Shown: positions 1 through 7,908 of the stretch, piece after piece
Layout of the letters: each line of letters opens with the position of its first letter
How positions within the stretch are numbered: position 1 is the first letter of the stretch
NCBI RefSeq assembly: GCF_034422975.1
Contig: NZ_CP139873.1
Coordinates: 1,488,001 to 1,552,000 of the forward strand
Direction: 5' to 3'
Length of the DNA: 64,000 nt
DNA from: Idiomarina sp. PL1-037
GTDB taxonomy: Bacteria > Pseudomonadota > Gammaproteobacteria > Enterobacterales > Alteromonadaceae
Program-made: the position numbers and the translations under genes
The notes under the pieces: generated by a model
What the model saw: only the letters and a program-made list of their open reading frames with translations
Told to the model about the DNA's origin: nothing
Database searches by the model: none

Positions 1-1328
1 TGATAGCTGCCCAGCTTGTCTGGCCAGAGCTTAACTTCAATACTCCCTGGCTAACCTACTCCCGTCTTCGCCCGCTGCATACAAATGCTGTTATTTTCGC
101 GTTTGGTACCAGCGCCCTTTTTGCCACTTCTTACTATGTTGTTCAGAAAACGTGTAGGGTTAGCTTGTTTTCAGACAAGTTAGCAGCTTTCACTTTCTGG
201 GGCTGGCAGGCCGTTATAGTAGCAGCAGTTATCACTCTGCCTATGGGCCTTACCAGCACAAAAGAATACGCTGAGCTAGAATGGCCTATCGACATTTTAA
301 TTACTGTCGTCTGGGTTGCTTACCTAATCGTCTTCTTCGGCACATTGGCTATTCGTAAAACATCACACATTTATGTGGCTAACTGGTTCTATGGTGGTTT
401 CATCATCGTTATCGCCATGCTGCATATCGTGAACAGCTTTGCTATACCAGTGTCGTTTACCAAGTCTTACTCAATCTATTCAGGTGCCGTCGATGCCATG
501 GTTCAATGGTGGTACGGACACAACGCTGTAGGTTTCCTTCTGACAGCGGGTTTCCTGGGTATGATGTATTACTTTGTACCGAAGCAAGCTGAACGCCCTG
601 TTTACTCCTACCGCTTGTCGGTTGTTCACTTTTGGGCGCTAATTTCTCTTTATATTTGGGCCGGCCCTCACCACTTACACTATACCGCATTGCCAGACTG
701 GACTCAGTCAGTCGGCATGGTTATGTCTGTTATCCTGTTCGTACCTTCATGGGGTGGCATGATTAACGGTATCATGACGTTATCTGGTGCATGGCATAAG
801 CTACGAACCGACCCAATTTTGCGTTTCTTAATTGTTTCTCTGTCATTCTACGGCATGTCGACTTTCGAAGGCCCGATGATGGCAATCAAATCAGTGAACG
901 CACTTTCTCACTACACTGACTGGACTGTGGGTCACGTACACTCTGGTGCTTTAGGCTGGGTTGCAATGATCACTATCGGCTCTATGTACTACCTGGTACC
1001 ACGCCTGTTCAACCAGAAAGAAATTCACAGCATTAAGCTGGTGAACGTTCATTTCTGGCTACACACTATCGGCGTCGTTTTCTACATCGTCTCAATGTGG
1101 ATTTCAGGTGTGATGCAAGGTCTTATGTGGCGTGCAACCAACTCTGACGGAACCTTAACTTACAGTTTCGTAGAGAGTGTTCAGGCATCATATCCATTCT
1201 GGACAGGCCGCTTTATCGGTGGTGTTTTCATTGTAGTTGGTATGTTGCTGATGGCTTATAACTGTTATCAGACAATTCGTGCCGGCCGTCGTGAGACAGC
1301 TGCAGGCAACGTCGTACAAACTGCCTGA
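1..1328 (+). CDS. ccoN: cbb3-type cytochrome c oxidase subunit I (3' part, cut by left edge)
   Basis: Catalytic subunit of the proton-pumping cbb3 oxidase in the inner membrane; it reduces O2 at a heme b3-CuB centre. The frame is open from base 3, so the gene starts before the window; a TTG at 165 is internal. The metal ligands are visible: a His in RPLHTN (about base 90, low-spin heme), GHNAV (His at 519), a His-His pair at 669-674 and HVH at 933-941. Multiple hydrophobic segments cover the rest. It is followed after 11 bases by ccoO with a GAGAG ribosome site, so it heads the ccoNOQP operon. The promoter lies outside the window. Identity is firm. Confidence 0.97.
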   Translation, partial: IAAQLVWPELNFNTPWLTYSRLRPLHTNAVIFAFGTSALFATSYYVVQKTCRVSLFSDKLAAFTFWGWQAVIVAAVITLPMGLTSTKEYAELEWPIDILITVVWVAYLIVFFGTLAIRKTSHIYVANWFYGGFIIVIAMLHIVNSFAIPVSFTKSYSIYSGAVDAMVQWWYGHNAVGFLLTAGFLGMMYYFVPKQAERPVYSYRLSVVHFWALISLYIWAGPHHLHYTALPDWTQSVGMVMSVILFVPSWGGMINGIMTLSGAWHKLRTDPILRFLIVSLSFYGMSTFEGPMMAIKSVNALSHYTDWTVGHVHSGALGWVAMITIGSMYYLVPRLFNQKEIHSIKLVNVHFWLHTIGVVFYIVSMWISGVMQGLMWRATNSDGTLTYSFVESVQASYPFWTGRFIGGVFIVVGMLLMAYNCYQTIRAGRRETAAGNVVQTA

Positions 1329-1339
1329 GGGAGAGAATA

Positions 1340-1960
1340 ATGAGTCGTTTTAAACACGAATTTGTTGAAAAAAACTTAGGTTGGTTGTCAATTTTAATGA
1401 TCATTGCGGTTTCTATCGGTGGGTTAGTAGAAATTACTCCCCTACTGTTTCAAAACCAGACCAATGAACCCATAAAAGGTTTGCAGCCATACACCGCGTT
1501 AGAGCTTGAAGGTCGCGATATTTATATGCGCGAAGGTTGTAATAACTGCCACAGCCAGATGATTCGTCCTTTCCGTTCAGAAACGGAACGTTACGGACAC
1601 TATTCATTAGCTGGTGAGCACGTTTGGGAATTCCCTCACCTTTGGGGCTCCAAGCGTACAGGTCCTGACCTGGCTCGCGTAGGTGACCGTTACAGCGATG
1701 AGTGGCATCACGTTCATTTAATGAACCCTCGTAACGTGGTTCCTGAGTCGAATATGCCAGCGTTCCCTTGGCTTGCAGAAAACAAGTTAACGGGTGAATA
1801 CACGGCTAAGAAGATGGAAGTTATGCGGACATTGGGCGTTCCTTACGAAGACAAGGATATCGCCGGTGCAAAAGAAGCCGTTCAGGGTAAAACTGAAATG
1901 GAGGCGCTTATCGCTTACTTACAATCGCTTGGCACAACGCTACAGCAGGCTGACAAGTAA
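1340..1960 (+). CDS. ccoO: cbb3-type cytochrome c oxidase subunit II (monoheme)
   Basis: Membrane-anchored monoheme cytochrome c subunit that passes electrons to CcoN. There is one N-terminal membrane segment (about residues 13-33) and a single heme-binding CNNCH motif at residues 67-71, followed by SQMIRP, typical of CcoO. At 206 residues it is of normal length. The ATG follows a GGGAGAG ribosome site. Its TAA stop shares one base with the ccoQ start, which implies translational coupling. Identity is firm. Confidence 0.97.
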   Translation: MSRFKHEFVEKNLGWLSILMIIAVSIGGLVEITPLLFQNQTNEPIKGLQPYTALELEGRDIYMREGCNNCHSQMIRPFRSETERYGHYSLAGEHVWEFPHLWGSKRTGPDLARVGDRYSDEWHHVHLMNPRNVVPESNMPAFPWLAENKLTGEYTAKKMEVMRTLGVPYEDKDIAGAKEAVQGKTEMEALIAYLQSLGTTLQQADK

Positions 1961-2142
1961 TGGATTACGGAACTTGGCGCGGCGTGTTCAGCCTGATCAT
2001 ATTGGCAATTTTTATCGCCATTGTGGTCTGGGCGTTCAGCCGCCGTACAAAAAAACAATTTGATGATGCGGCTAATTCTATATTTGAGGACGAATCATCA
2101 ATAGATAACAGCGACAAACCGGAGTCGAAGAAAGATGAGTAG
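1960..2142 (+). CDS. ccoQ: cbb3-type oxidase small subunit CcoQ
   Basis: Small single-span subunit of cbb3 oxidase, known in other species to stabilise the complex. It has 60 residues: one hydrophobic helix (about 9-27), then a basic RRTKK stop-transfer and an acidic tail. It overlaps ccoO by one base and ccoP by eight, so the four subunits are tightly coupled. The family is weakly conserved, so the call rests on size, topology and position between ccoO and ccoP. Confidence 0.9.
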   Translation: MDYGTWRGVFSLIILAIFIAIVVWAFSRRTKKQFDDAANSIFEDESSIDNSDKPESKKDE

Positions 2143-3088
2143 CTTCTGGAGTGCATGGATAATTGTTTTAACGCTGGCCACCTTAGTGGTATTAATTTGG
2201 CTACTGCGCTGGAACATGAAAAATTACACTCACATCGAAGAAGGTCAGGAAATGGACCACGATTTCGATGGGATTGTAGAATTAAACAACCCTCTTCCTA
2301 AATGGTGGACCTATTTGTTCTGGGCCTGCTTTGTATGGGGCTTTATATACCTGGCTCTATACCCTGGGCTTGGGAACTTTAACGGCTTACTTGACTGGAA
2401 AAGCTCAAACCAGGATATTCAGTCCTTAGAAGAGTCTCGTCAGGCAATGAAAGAAGCCCATGAAAAAGGAATGATTGTTGAGTACGATCGCGCCGTTCGT
2501 GCTGCGGAAGAAAAGTATGGCCCTATCTTTGAAGCATTTGCAAAACAGCCAATTGAAGAATTGGCAAACAATGAAGATGCTTTAGATGTTGGTCAGCGTT
2601 TGTTCTTGCAAAACTGTGCGCAATGTCACGGCTCGAACGCGATGGGTGGTCAAGGTTTCCCTAACCTGACAGACGACGAATGGCTTTATGGCGGTGAACC
2701 AAGTGATATAAAAACCACCTTGCTTCAAGGGCGCCAAGGTAATATGCCGGCGTTTGGTGAGCAGTTCAGTGATAAAGAAATTAATGAACTCGCCAACTAC
2801 GTTGCCAGCTTAAGTGGCCGTGAACGTGACGCTGACTTAGTCGAAGCCGGCAAAGCGAACTTCGCAGTTTGTAGTGCGTGTCACGGAGCGGATGGTAAAG
2901 GCAACCAGCAGCTTGGTGCGCCAAACTTAACTGACGATGTCTGGCTGTACGGCGGTTCAATTAATAAAATTGAAGAAACGCTGAAGCATGGTCGTAACGG
3001 TGTTATGCCAGCCTGGAAAGACATCTTAGGTGAGGATAAAATTCACGTTATCTCAGCTTATGTCTACAGCTTGTCTAACGAAGAATAA
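2135..3088 (+). CDS. ccoP: cbb3-type cytochrome c oxidase subunit III (diheme)
   Basis: Diheme cytochrome c subunit that accepts electrons from soluble or bc1-linked cytochromes. Two N-terminal membrane segments (about residues 6-25 and 57-77) are followed by two periplasmic cytochrome domains with heme motifs CAQCH (161-165) and CSACH (246-250). Each domain carries a distal Met in a GNMPAF or GVMPAW context. The 317 residues are typical. It is the last structural gene; a strong intrinsic terminator follows 14 bases later. Confidence 0.97.
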   Translation: MSSFWSAWIIVLTLATLVVLIWLLRWNMKNYTHIEEGQEMDHDFDGIVELNNPLPKWWTYLFWACFVWGFIYLALYPGLGNFNGLLDWKSSNQDIQSLEESRQAMKEAHEKGMIVEYDRAVRAAEEKYGPIFEAFAKQPIEELANNEDALDVGQRLFLQNCAQCHGSNAMGGQGFPNLTDDEWLYGGEPSDIKTTLLQGRQGNMPAFGEQFSDKEINELANYVASLSGRERDADLVEAGKANFAVCSACHGADGKGNQQLGAPNLTDDVWLYGGSINKIEETLKHGRNGVMPAWKDILGEDKIHVISAYVYSLSNEE

Positions 3089-3102
3089 AACGCAGTAAAC
3101 AC

Positions 3103-3126
3103 AGCCCCGCTACGGCGGGGCTTTTT
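3103..3126 (+). terminator. Intrinsic terminator of ccoNOQP
   Basis: Perfect 8-bp stem AGCCCCGC/GCGGGGCT with a TACG loop, followed by five T. It separates the oxidase structural operon from the assembly genes starting at 3142, so fixH-ccoI-ccoS would be made by read-through or from their own promoter. I see no clear promoter in the 15 bases between. Confidence 0.9.
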
Positions 3127-3141
3127 GTATGAGGTATCATT

Positions 3142-3639
3142 ATGATTCAACCCTGGTATAAGCAGTTCTGGCCATGGTTTCTTATTTCTCTTCCCGTTAC
3201 CGTTATGATCGTTTGTGGCGTTATCATTTATTTGTCCGTATCTCAGGGCGGTGTCTCCATGGTGGTTGATGACTACTACAAGCGTGGCAAAACCATCAAT
3301 GCAATTATCGAGCATGTCGAGGAAGCACAACGCCGTAATATCTCTTTTGAGTTTACTGCTGAGAAAGGCCAATTTACTCTTAAGTATGCATCGGGTCAGC
3401 CGGAAGAACTGTCTGCTCTACGAGTGTTTTTTATTCACGCTACGCAAGACGAAAAAGATTTCACCCGTATGTTGACGGTTGCTTCAGATGGTACCTATCG
3501 AACAGACATTCCTGAAGAGATAGAAGGCAAGTGGACTATAACCGTTGAGCCGTTTAATGAGGTCTGGAAAGTAAGCGAAAAATATCAACTGCCAAAATCC
3601 GAATTAACTAAGCTTCGTCCGTTATTATACGGAGTTTAA
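3142..3639 (+). CDS. ccoH: FixH/CcoH-family cbb3 oxidase assembly protein
   Basis: Membrane protein needed for cbb3 oxidase assembly. It has 165 residues: an N-terminal hydrophobic helix after WYKQFWPWFLIS (about residues 10-34), then a soluble domain starting VDDYYKRGKTIN. That DDYYKxG motif is characteristic of FixH. It lies between ccoP and ccoI, where ccoG usually also sits; ccoG is absent here. The stop is four bases before the ccoI start. The family call is strong; the molecular role is known only as assembly, in partnership with CcoI. Confidence 0.9.
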   Translation: MIQPWYKQFWPWFLISLPVTVMIVCGVIIYLSVSQGGVSMVVDDYYKRGKTINAIIEHVEEAQRRNISFEFTAEKGQFTLKYASGQPEELSALRVFFIHATQDEKDFTRMLTVASDGTYRTDIPEEIEGKWTITVEPFNEVWKVSEKYQLPKSELTKLRPLLYGV

Positions 3640-3643
3640 TTGA

Positions 3644-6022
3644 ATGGAATGTTTTCATTGCCTGCAGCCTGTTCCTAAAGGGATTAACCTTGCTGTTGAG
3701 TACAAAGGTGCTGAGAAACCGGTCTGTTGTGCTGGGTGTCAGGCTGTGGCACAAACCATCATTCAGCACAACTTGCACGCTTATTACGAACACAGAGACA
3801 CATCTCAACTACAGGACTCCCCTGTTCTTCCTGAAGAATTAAATGATTTAGCTCTCTATGACAACCCTGACTTACAAAAAGAGTTTGTAAGACATGAGGG
3901 AGCCGACACCGAGCTCGCAACTCTTACCGTAGAGAACATTACCTGTGGGGCTTGTGGCTGGCTAATTGAACGTGAATTGCTGCGCCTTCAAGGTATACAA
4001 AAAGCTGTAGTTAATGTTACCAGCCGCCGAGTGCAGGTTAGCTGGTCTCCTGCGAAATTAAAATTAAGCGACATTTTAAGAGCCTTAGCCAATATTGGAT
4101 ACAAGGCGTTGCCGTTCCAGGCTAATGAAGCCGAGCAACAATATGCACGGCAGCGAAAGAGTTATATCCGCCGGTTAGGTGTAGCGGGCATTGCTACTAT
4201 GCAGGTTATGATGATTGCCTTCGGCCTGTATTTCGGCGTTGTCAGCGACTTATCACCGGACCTGCAACGCTTTCTCTGGAGCGTCAGCCTGGTTTTTGCT
4301 ACCCCGGTTATTCTTTACAGCGCACAACCTTTTTACGCAGGTGCTCTAAGAGCCTTACAAGCATCGCGTTTGAACATGGACATTCCCGTCAGTATCGCCT
4401 TATTAGGTGCTTACAGCGCCAGTGTTTACGCGACAATAACCAACACGGGCGAAGTTTACTTTGAATCCATATCCATGTTTACTTTCTTCTTGTTGACGGG
4501 CCGCTTTTTGGAGTTACTGGCAAAAGAACGTGCGTTAAAATTTGCCACTAACCGTCTGACCTTATTGCCTAAACTGGCTAACCGCGAAACCCCAGAGGGC
4601 TATGAGTCCGTTGCTATTAAATTGCTGGGAACAGGTGACATTATTCGTGTGAAAGCCGGTGAGACTATTCCTGCAGACGGTGAATTACTGAATAAACAAG
4701 CTCAGGTTGATGAAAGCTTGTTGACCGGAGAAAGCCTGCCCAGATCGAAAAAGCTTGGGGACGCGGTTATTGCCGGCAGTATTAACCAACACTCTCCAAT
4801 ACGGATAAAAGTAACAGCAACCGCGCAGCAAACGGTTTTGGCCGGCATCATCGCAATGCAGGACTCGGCTTTAGCGGTTAAACCGAAAGCACAGCAAGTT
4901 ATCGATAAACTGGCGGGCTATTTCATTGCTGCAATTTTAACCGTTGCAGTTATTACCTATTTCAGCTGGTGGTGGATCCAGCCAGATCATGCTTTGTGGG
5001 TTACTTTGGCTGTATTAGTGGCCACCTGCCCGTGTGCTTTGTCTCTTGCGGCACCGACAGCATTAACTGGCATCATTCATCGACTAAACAGAGATGGTAT
5101 TTTATTAAAAGGTTCTGATGTCCTTGAGTCCGTTAAACACCTGAATAAAGTGTGTTTGGATAAAACCGGCACCTTAACGGAAGGAAAGTTTCGGTTGGTT
5201 GAGCGAAAAGATTACATCGACTCCAACACCGTTGATAAACTGGTTAGCGGACTGGAGCTTTTTTCCGAGCACCCTCTTTCGGTCCCGTTAAGCCAACTCT
5301 CGGACACTCCGGCGTCGTTTCAGGACATCACTAACGAGATGGGCTTTGGCCTGCAAGGAAAATTTGATGGTCAATCCTATCGCGCAGGTAGTGAAACCTA
5401 CATCCAGCAGTGGCATCCTGAGTTTAAAGCTCTTAACAAACATCAGGTGGTTATTGCCAGTAAAGAACGCGTGCTGGCCGAGTTCAGAGTGGAGGATCAA
5501 ATAAGAGAAGATGCTGCTGAAACCATTAACTGGTTAAAAAACAATGGTTATCAACCCATAATTCTAAGCGGAGATAGCGAATCAAGAGTTCAGTCTCTGG
5601 CTCATGAACTGGGCATACCTGACTACCACAGCGCCTTGAAACCAGAAGAGAAGCTAACTTTTGTTACGGCTCAACAAGAAGCCGGACATACGGTCTGGAT
5701 GGTTGGTGACGGCATTAATGACAGCCCGGTTCTCGCAAAAGCCGACCTTTCAATGACGTTTTCTCAGGCATCTGATTTAGCGCAAACGGCAGCCGACGTT
5801 GTGTTAATGTCGGAATCTCTGAGCCAAATTAAAATAGTAATAGAAAGCGCACTCAAAACACGTCAGATAATGAGACAGAATTTCATTTGGGCATTGGTTT
5901 ATAATGTTTCTGTATTACCTGTAGCTGCTATCGGAATGATTGCTCCCTGGGCAGCAGCGCTTGGTATGTCGCTTAGTTCTCTTCTGGTAATAGGAAACTC
6001 TCTAAGGTTGTATCGAAAATGA
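3644..6022 (+). CDS. ccoI: Copper-transporting P1B-type ATPase for cbb3 oxidase
   Basis: Inner-membrane P-type ATPase that moves copper toward the CuB site of CcoN. The 792 residues show an N-terminal Cys-rich metal-binding domain (CFHC at 3-6, CCAGC at 28-32), a heavy-metal domain with CGAC at 101-104, and the membrane ion-path motif CPC at 462-464. The phosphorylation motif DKTGT is at 506-510 and the hinge GDGIND at 688-693, with eight predicted membrane segments. The Cys-rich N-terminal domain separates CcoI/FixI-type pumps from plain CopA. The stop overlaps the ccoS start (ATGA), so the two are coupled. Confidence 0.95.
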   Translation: MECFHCLQPVPKGINLAVEYKGAEKPVCCAGCQAVAQTIIQHNLHAYYEHRDTSQLQDSPVLPEELNDLALYDNPDLQKEFVRHEGADTELATLTVENITCGACGWLIERELLRLQGIQKAVVNVTSRRVQVSWSPAKLKLSDILRALANIGYKALPFQANEAEQQYARQRKSYIRRLGVAGIATMQVMMIAFGLYFGVVSDLSPDLQRFLWSVSLVFATPVILYSAQPFYAGALRALQASRLNMDIPVSIALLGAYSASVYATITNTGEVYFESISMFTFFLLTGRFLELLAKERALKFATNRLTLLPKLANRETPEGYESVAIKLLGTGDIIRVKAGETIPADGELLNKQAQVDESLLTGESLPRSKKLGDAVIAGSINQHSPIRIKVTATAQQTVLAGIIAMQDSALAVKPKAQQVIDKLAGYFIAAILTVAVITYFSWWWIQPDHALWVTLAVLVATCPCALSLAAPTALTGIIHRLNRDGILLKGSDVLESVKHLNKVCLDKTGTLTEGKFRLVERKDYIDSNTVDKLVSGLELFSEHPLSVPLSQLSDTPASFQDITNEMGFGLQGKFDGQSYRAGSETYIQQWHPEFKALNKHQVVIASKERVLAEFRVEDQIREDAAETINWLKNNGYQPIILSGDSESRVQSLAHELGIPDYHSALKPEEKLTFVTAQQEAGHTVWMVGDGINDSPVLAKADLSMTFSQASDLAQTAADVVLMSESLSQIKIVIESALKTRQIMRQNFIWALVYNVSVLPVAAIGMIAPWAAALGMSLSSLLVIGNSLRLYRK

Positions 6023-6204
6023 GTGTCATTTACGCGTTAATTCCCATCGCTATAATTTTTGTTATTATCGCTGTTGCGATCTTTTTTTGGGCGGTACGTT
6101 CCGATCAGTTTGAGGACATTGAACGTCAGGGACTCAATATTCTGATGGACGACGAAGATAACACCAATAACGCTGATGATGAATCCGATAAACCCAAGCG
6201 CTGA
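6019..6204 (+). CDS. ccoS: cbb3 oxidase maturation protein CcoS
   Basis: Small protein of 61 residues required in other bacteria for cofactor insertion into cbb3 oxidase. One N-terminal helix (about residues 4-26) is followed by FFWAVRSDQFEDIERQG, the family hallmark of a WAV-to-DQFDD-like junction, and a short acidic tail. It overlaps ccoI by four bases and the next gene by about 29. Too short for much more, but motif and place agree. Confidence 0.9.
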   Translation: MSVIYALIPIAIIFVIIAVAIFFWAVRSDQFEDIERQGLNILMDDEDNTNNADDESDKPKR

Positions 6205-6847
6205 TTTAGTTACAGCCTTACTGATGGGGTTGGCCGGTGCCGGACATTGCTTAATGATGTGCGGTGGTATTGCCAGCGCCATGGGTATCAATACCCGTCC
6301 CTACCATGTCTGGCTGTATAACTTAGGCCGGGTTTGTTCCTACATGCTTATTGGAGCCTTGGTTGGCGGGGCTATCGGCTTGTTTGCTCCGGAAGGTGGT
6401 TATACAACAATCATTCTTCGTTGGTTGGCTGTTGTCTTTCTCCTGTTGCTCGGATTGTATTTTACTGGGTGGTTTTCAGGACTGGTGTATTTGGAGAAAT
6501 CAGCCCGACCAATTTGGCGGAAAATACAGCCTCTGGCTGCAAAACTCAGAAATAAGCCGGGTATTTTTGCCACTTTTTTTGCGGGAGCTTTATGGGGCTG
6601 GTTACCCTGCGGTATGGTCTATAGTGCCCTAAGCTGGGCAGCTTTAAGCGGCTCAGCTAGCGATGGAGCGCTGACCATGGCTGCTTTTGGTCTGGGAACC
6701 TTGCCAGCCATGATAGCCGCCGGACATTTCAGTCAATTCCTGCATCGTTTTTTACGCGCTCAGGGCGTGCGTACTGCTATGGGAGTTTTGCTCATAATTT
6801 ATGCTTTATGGAGCATGCTGACCCTAATCAAACCTTTTTTCCAGTAA
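6176..6847 (+). CDS. TauE/SafE (UreH-domain) family membrane protein, cbb3-linked
   Basis: Multipass inner-membrane protein of 223 residues with about six hydrophobic segments. GHCLMMCGGI near residue 24 and GWLPCGMVYSAL near residue 142 are conserved Cys-bearing motifs of the UreH/SafE-like family found next to ccoS in many gammaproteobacteria. Proteins at this place are often named sulfite exporter or metal-transport related; the conserved Cys/Met residues fit a copper-related role in oxidase maturation, but that is inference from context. The start overlaps ccoS by 29 bases; a second ATG lies one codon later. In related genomes fnr commonly follows; here uspE does. Confidence 0.8.
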   Translation: MMNPINPSADLVTALLMGLAGAGHCLMMCGGIASAMGINTRPYHVWLYNLGRVCSYMLIGALVGGAIGLFAPEGGYTTIILRWLAVVFLLLLGLYFTGWFSGLVYLEKSARPIWRKIQPLAAKLRNKPGIFATFFAGALWGWLPCGMVYSALSWAALSGSASDGALTMAAFGLGTLPAMIAAGHFSQFLHRFLRAQGVRTAMGVLLIIYALWSMLTLIKPFFQ

Positions 6848-6915
6848 AGCCTGCAAAGCCCGCTGATTTCGTCTAATCTTAAGGGTGAATAGAGATAGAT
6901 AATTACGAGGTCAGT

Positions 6916-7842
6916 ATGGACGCATTCCGTCACGTTCTAGTTGTTATAGACGCTGCAGATGAGCAGCACAAAGCATTGAAACGCGCTTTACATATGGCTC
7001 GGCTGAGCGATGCCAGATTAACACTGTTTTTGTCTATTTATGACTTTTCTTACGAAATGACAACCATGCTGTCCAGTGAGGAACGTGACGTTATGCGTTC
7101 AAATCTTATAGCGGACAGAAGAACCTGGTTAACCGACGTACTGAGCGAATTCGATACCGATTCGGTTCGTATTGATATCGATGTGGTCTGGCATAACCGA
7201 CCTTTTGAAGCCATTATTAAAGAAGCGATAAAACACGAGCACGACCTCATAATAAAAGGTACTCAGGTCAGTGCAAGCTTCCAGAACTTAATTTTTACAC
7301 CAACCGACTGGCATTTACTGCGAAAAGCCCCCTGCCCGGTTTTACTGGTTAAAGAACATGAGTGGCCAAGCCATGGGCAAATAATTGCTGCCGTTCATAC
7401 CGGTTCGGAAGAGGAACACCATCAAGACCTGAATAAACGCATCATAGAACATGCTCAATCAATGAGTAAGGTGTTGAGTGCCAGTGTTCACCTGGTTAAT
7501 GCGTATCCCAGCGCTCCCGTCAATGTAGCGGTAGAAATCCCTGAGTTTGATGTCAGCGAATACAGCGACGCGCTCGAGCAGCACCACCTTAACCGGATGG
7601 CCGCGCTGGGACGCGATTACGGCATTTCTAGCCATTATCAGCATTTGTCGCAAGGTTTGCCGGAACAGGTTATTCCCGAAGCCGCAAAACAACTCGATGC
7701 TGAACTGGTGGTATTAGGCACTATTGGCCGTACTGGGTTAAGCGCAGCCTTGTTAGGTAACACAGCTGAACACGTACTGGACGAGTTAAATTGTGATGTG
7801 TTGGCAATTAAGCCAGAAGACTTTGTCAGTCCCCTCGCTTGA
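6916..7842 (+). CDS. uspE: Tandem universal stress protein UspE
   Basis: Cytoplasmic protein with two tandem Usp domains (about residues 4-150 and 155-305) in 308 residues, as in E. coli UspE. The second domain keeps the nucleotide-loop GTIGRTGLSAALLGNTAEHV; the first has a degenerate counterpart. E. coli UspE affects stress survival, motility and aggregation. The start ATG follows ACGAGG at good spacing. In E. coli and Shewanella it lies beside fnr; here fnr is missing on both sides, though uspE and ttcA remain together. Confidence 0.92.
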   Translation: MDAFRHVLVVIDAADEQHKALKRALHMARLSDARLTLFLSIYDFSYEMTTMLSSEERDVMRSNLIADRRTWLTDVLSEFDTDSVRIDIDVVWHNRPFEAIIKEAIKHEHDLIIKGTQVSASFQNLIFTPTDWHLLRKAPCPVLLVKEHEWPSHGQIIAAVHTGSEEEHHQDLNKRIIEHAQSMSKVLSASVHLVNAYPSAPVNVAVEIPEFDVSEYSDALEQHHLNRMAALGRDYGISSHYQHLSQGLPEQVIPEAAKQLDAELVVLGTIGRTGLSAALLGNTAEHVLDELNCDVLAIKPEDFVSPLA

Positions 7843-7857
7843 GTTTAATGCCTCAGG

Positions 7858-7863
7858 TATAAT
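7858..7863 (+). promoter_or_regulatory. Likely -10 element of a ttcA promoter
   Basis: Perfect TATAAT (preceded by GG) 46 bases before ttcA. The -35 at 17-base spacing is poor, so the call rests on the -10 alone. Confidence 0.45.
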
Positions 7864-7865
7864 CC

Positions 7866-7905
7866 GGCTCCTCATAACTTACAGATGAAATAGGTTGCAG
7901 GAGCC
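7866..7905 (+). promoter_or_regulatory. Inverted repeat covering the ttcA ribosome site
   Basis: GGCTCCT (7866-7872) is a perfect complement of AGGAGCC (7899-7905), and the latter contains the ttcA Shine-Dalgarno AGGAG. In a transcript starting upstream the two could pair and hide the ribosome site. A transcript from the TATAAT at 7858 would start within the left arm and escape most of it. Function is inference. Confidence 0.35.
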
Positions 7906-7908
7906 ACT

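Noticed and set aside
457..690. 77-codon - strand frame inside ccoN
   Set aside because: Opposite-strand shadow of a clear ccoN reading, with no ribosome site or family pattern.
165..1328. TTG at 165 as the start of the oxidase subunit
   Set aside because: The frame is open to the left edge with CcoN sequence including a heme His, so the gene is cut by the window instead.
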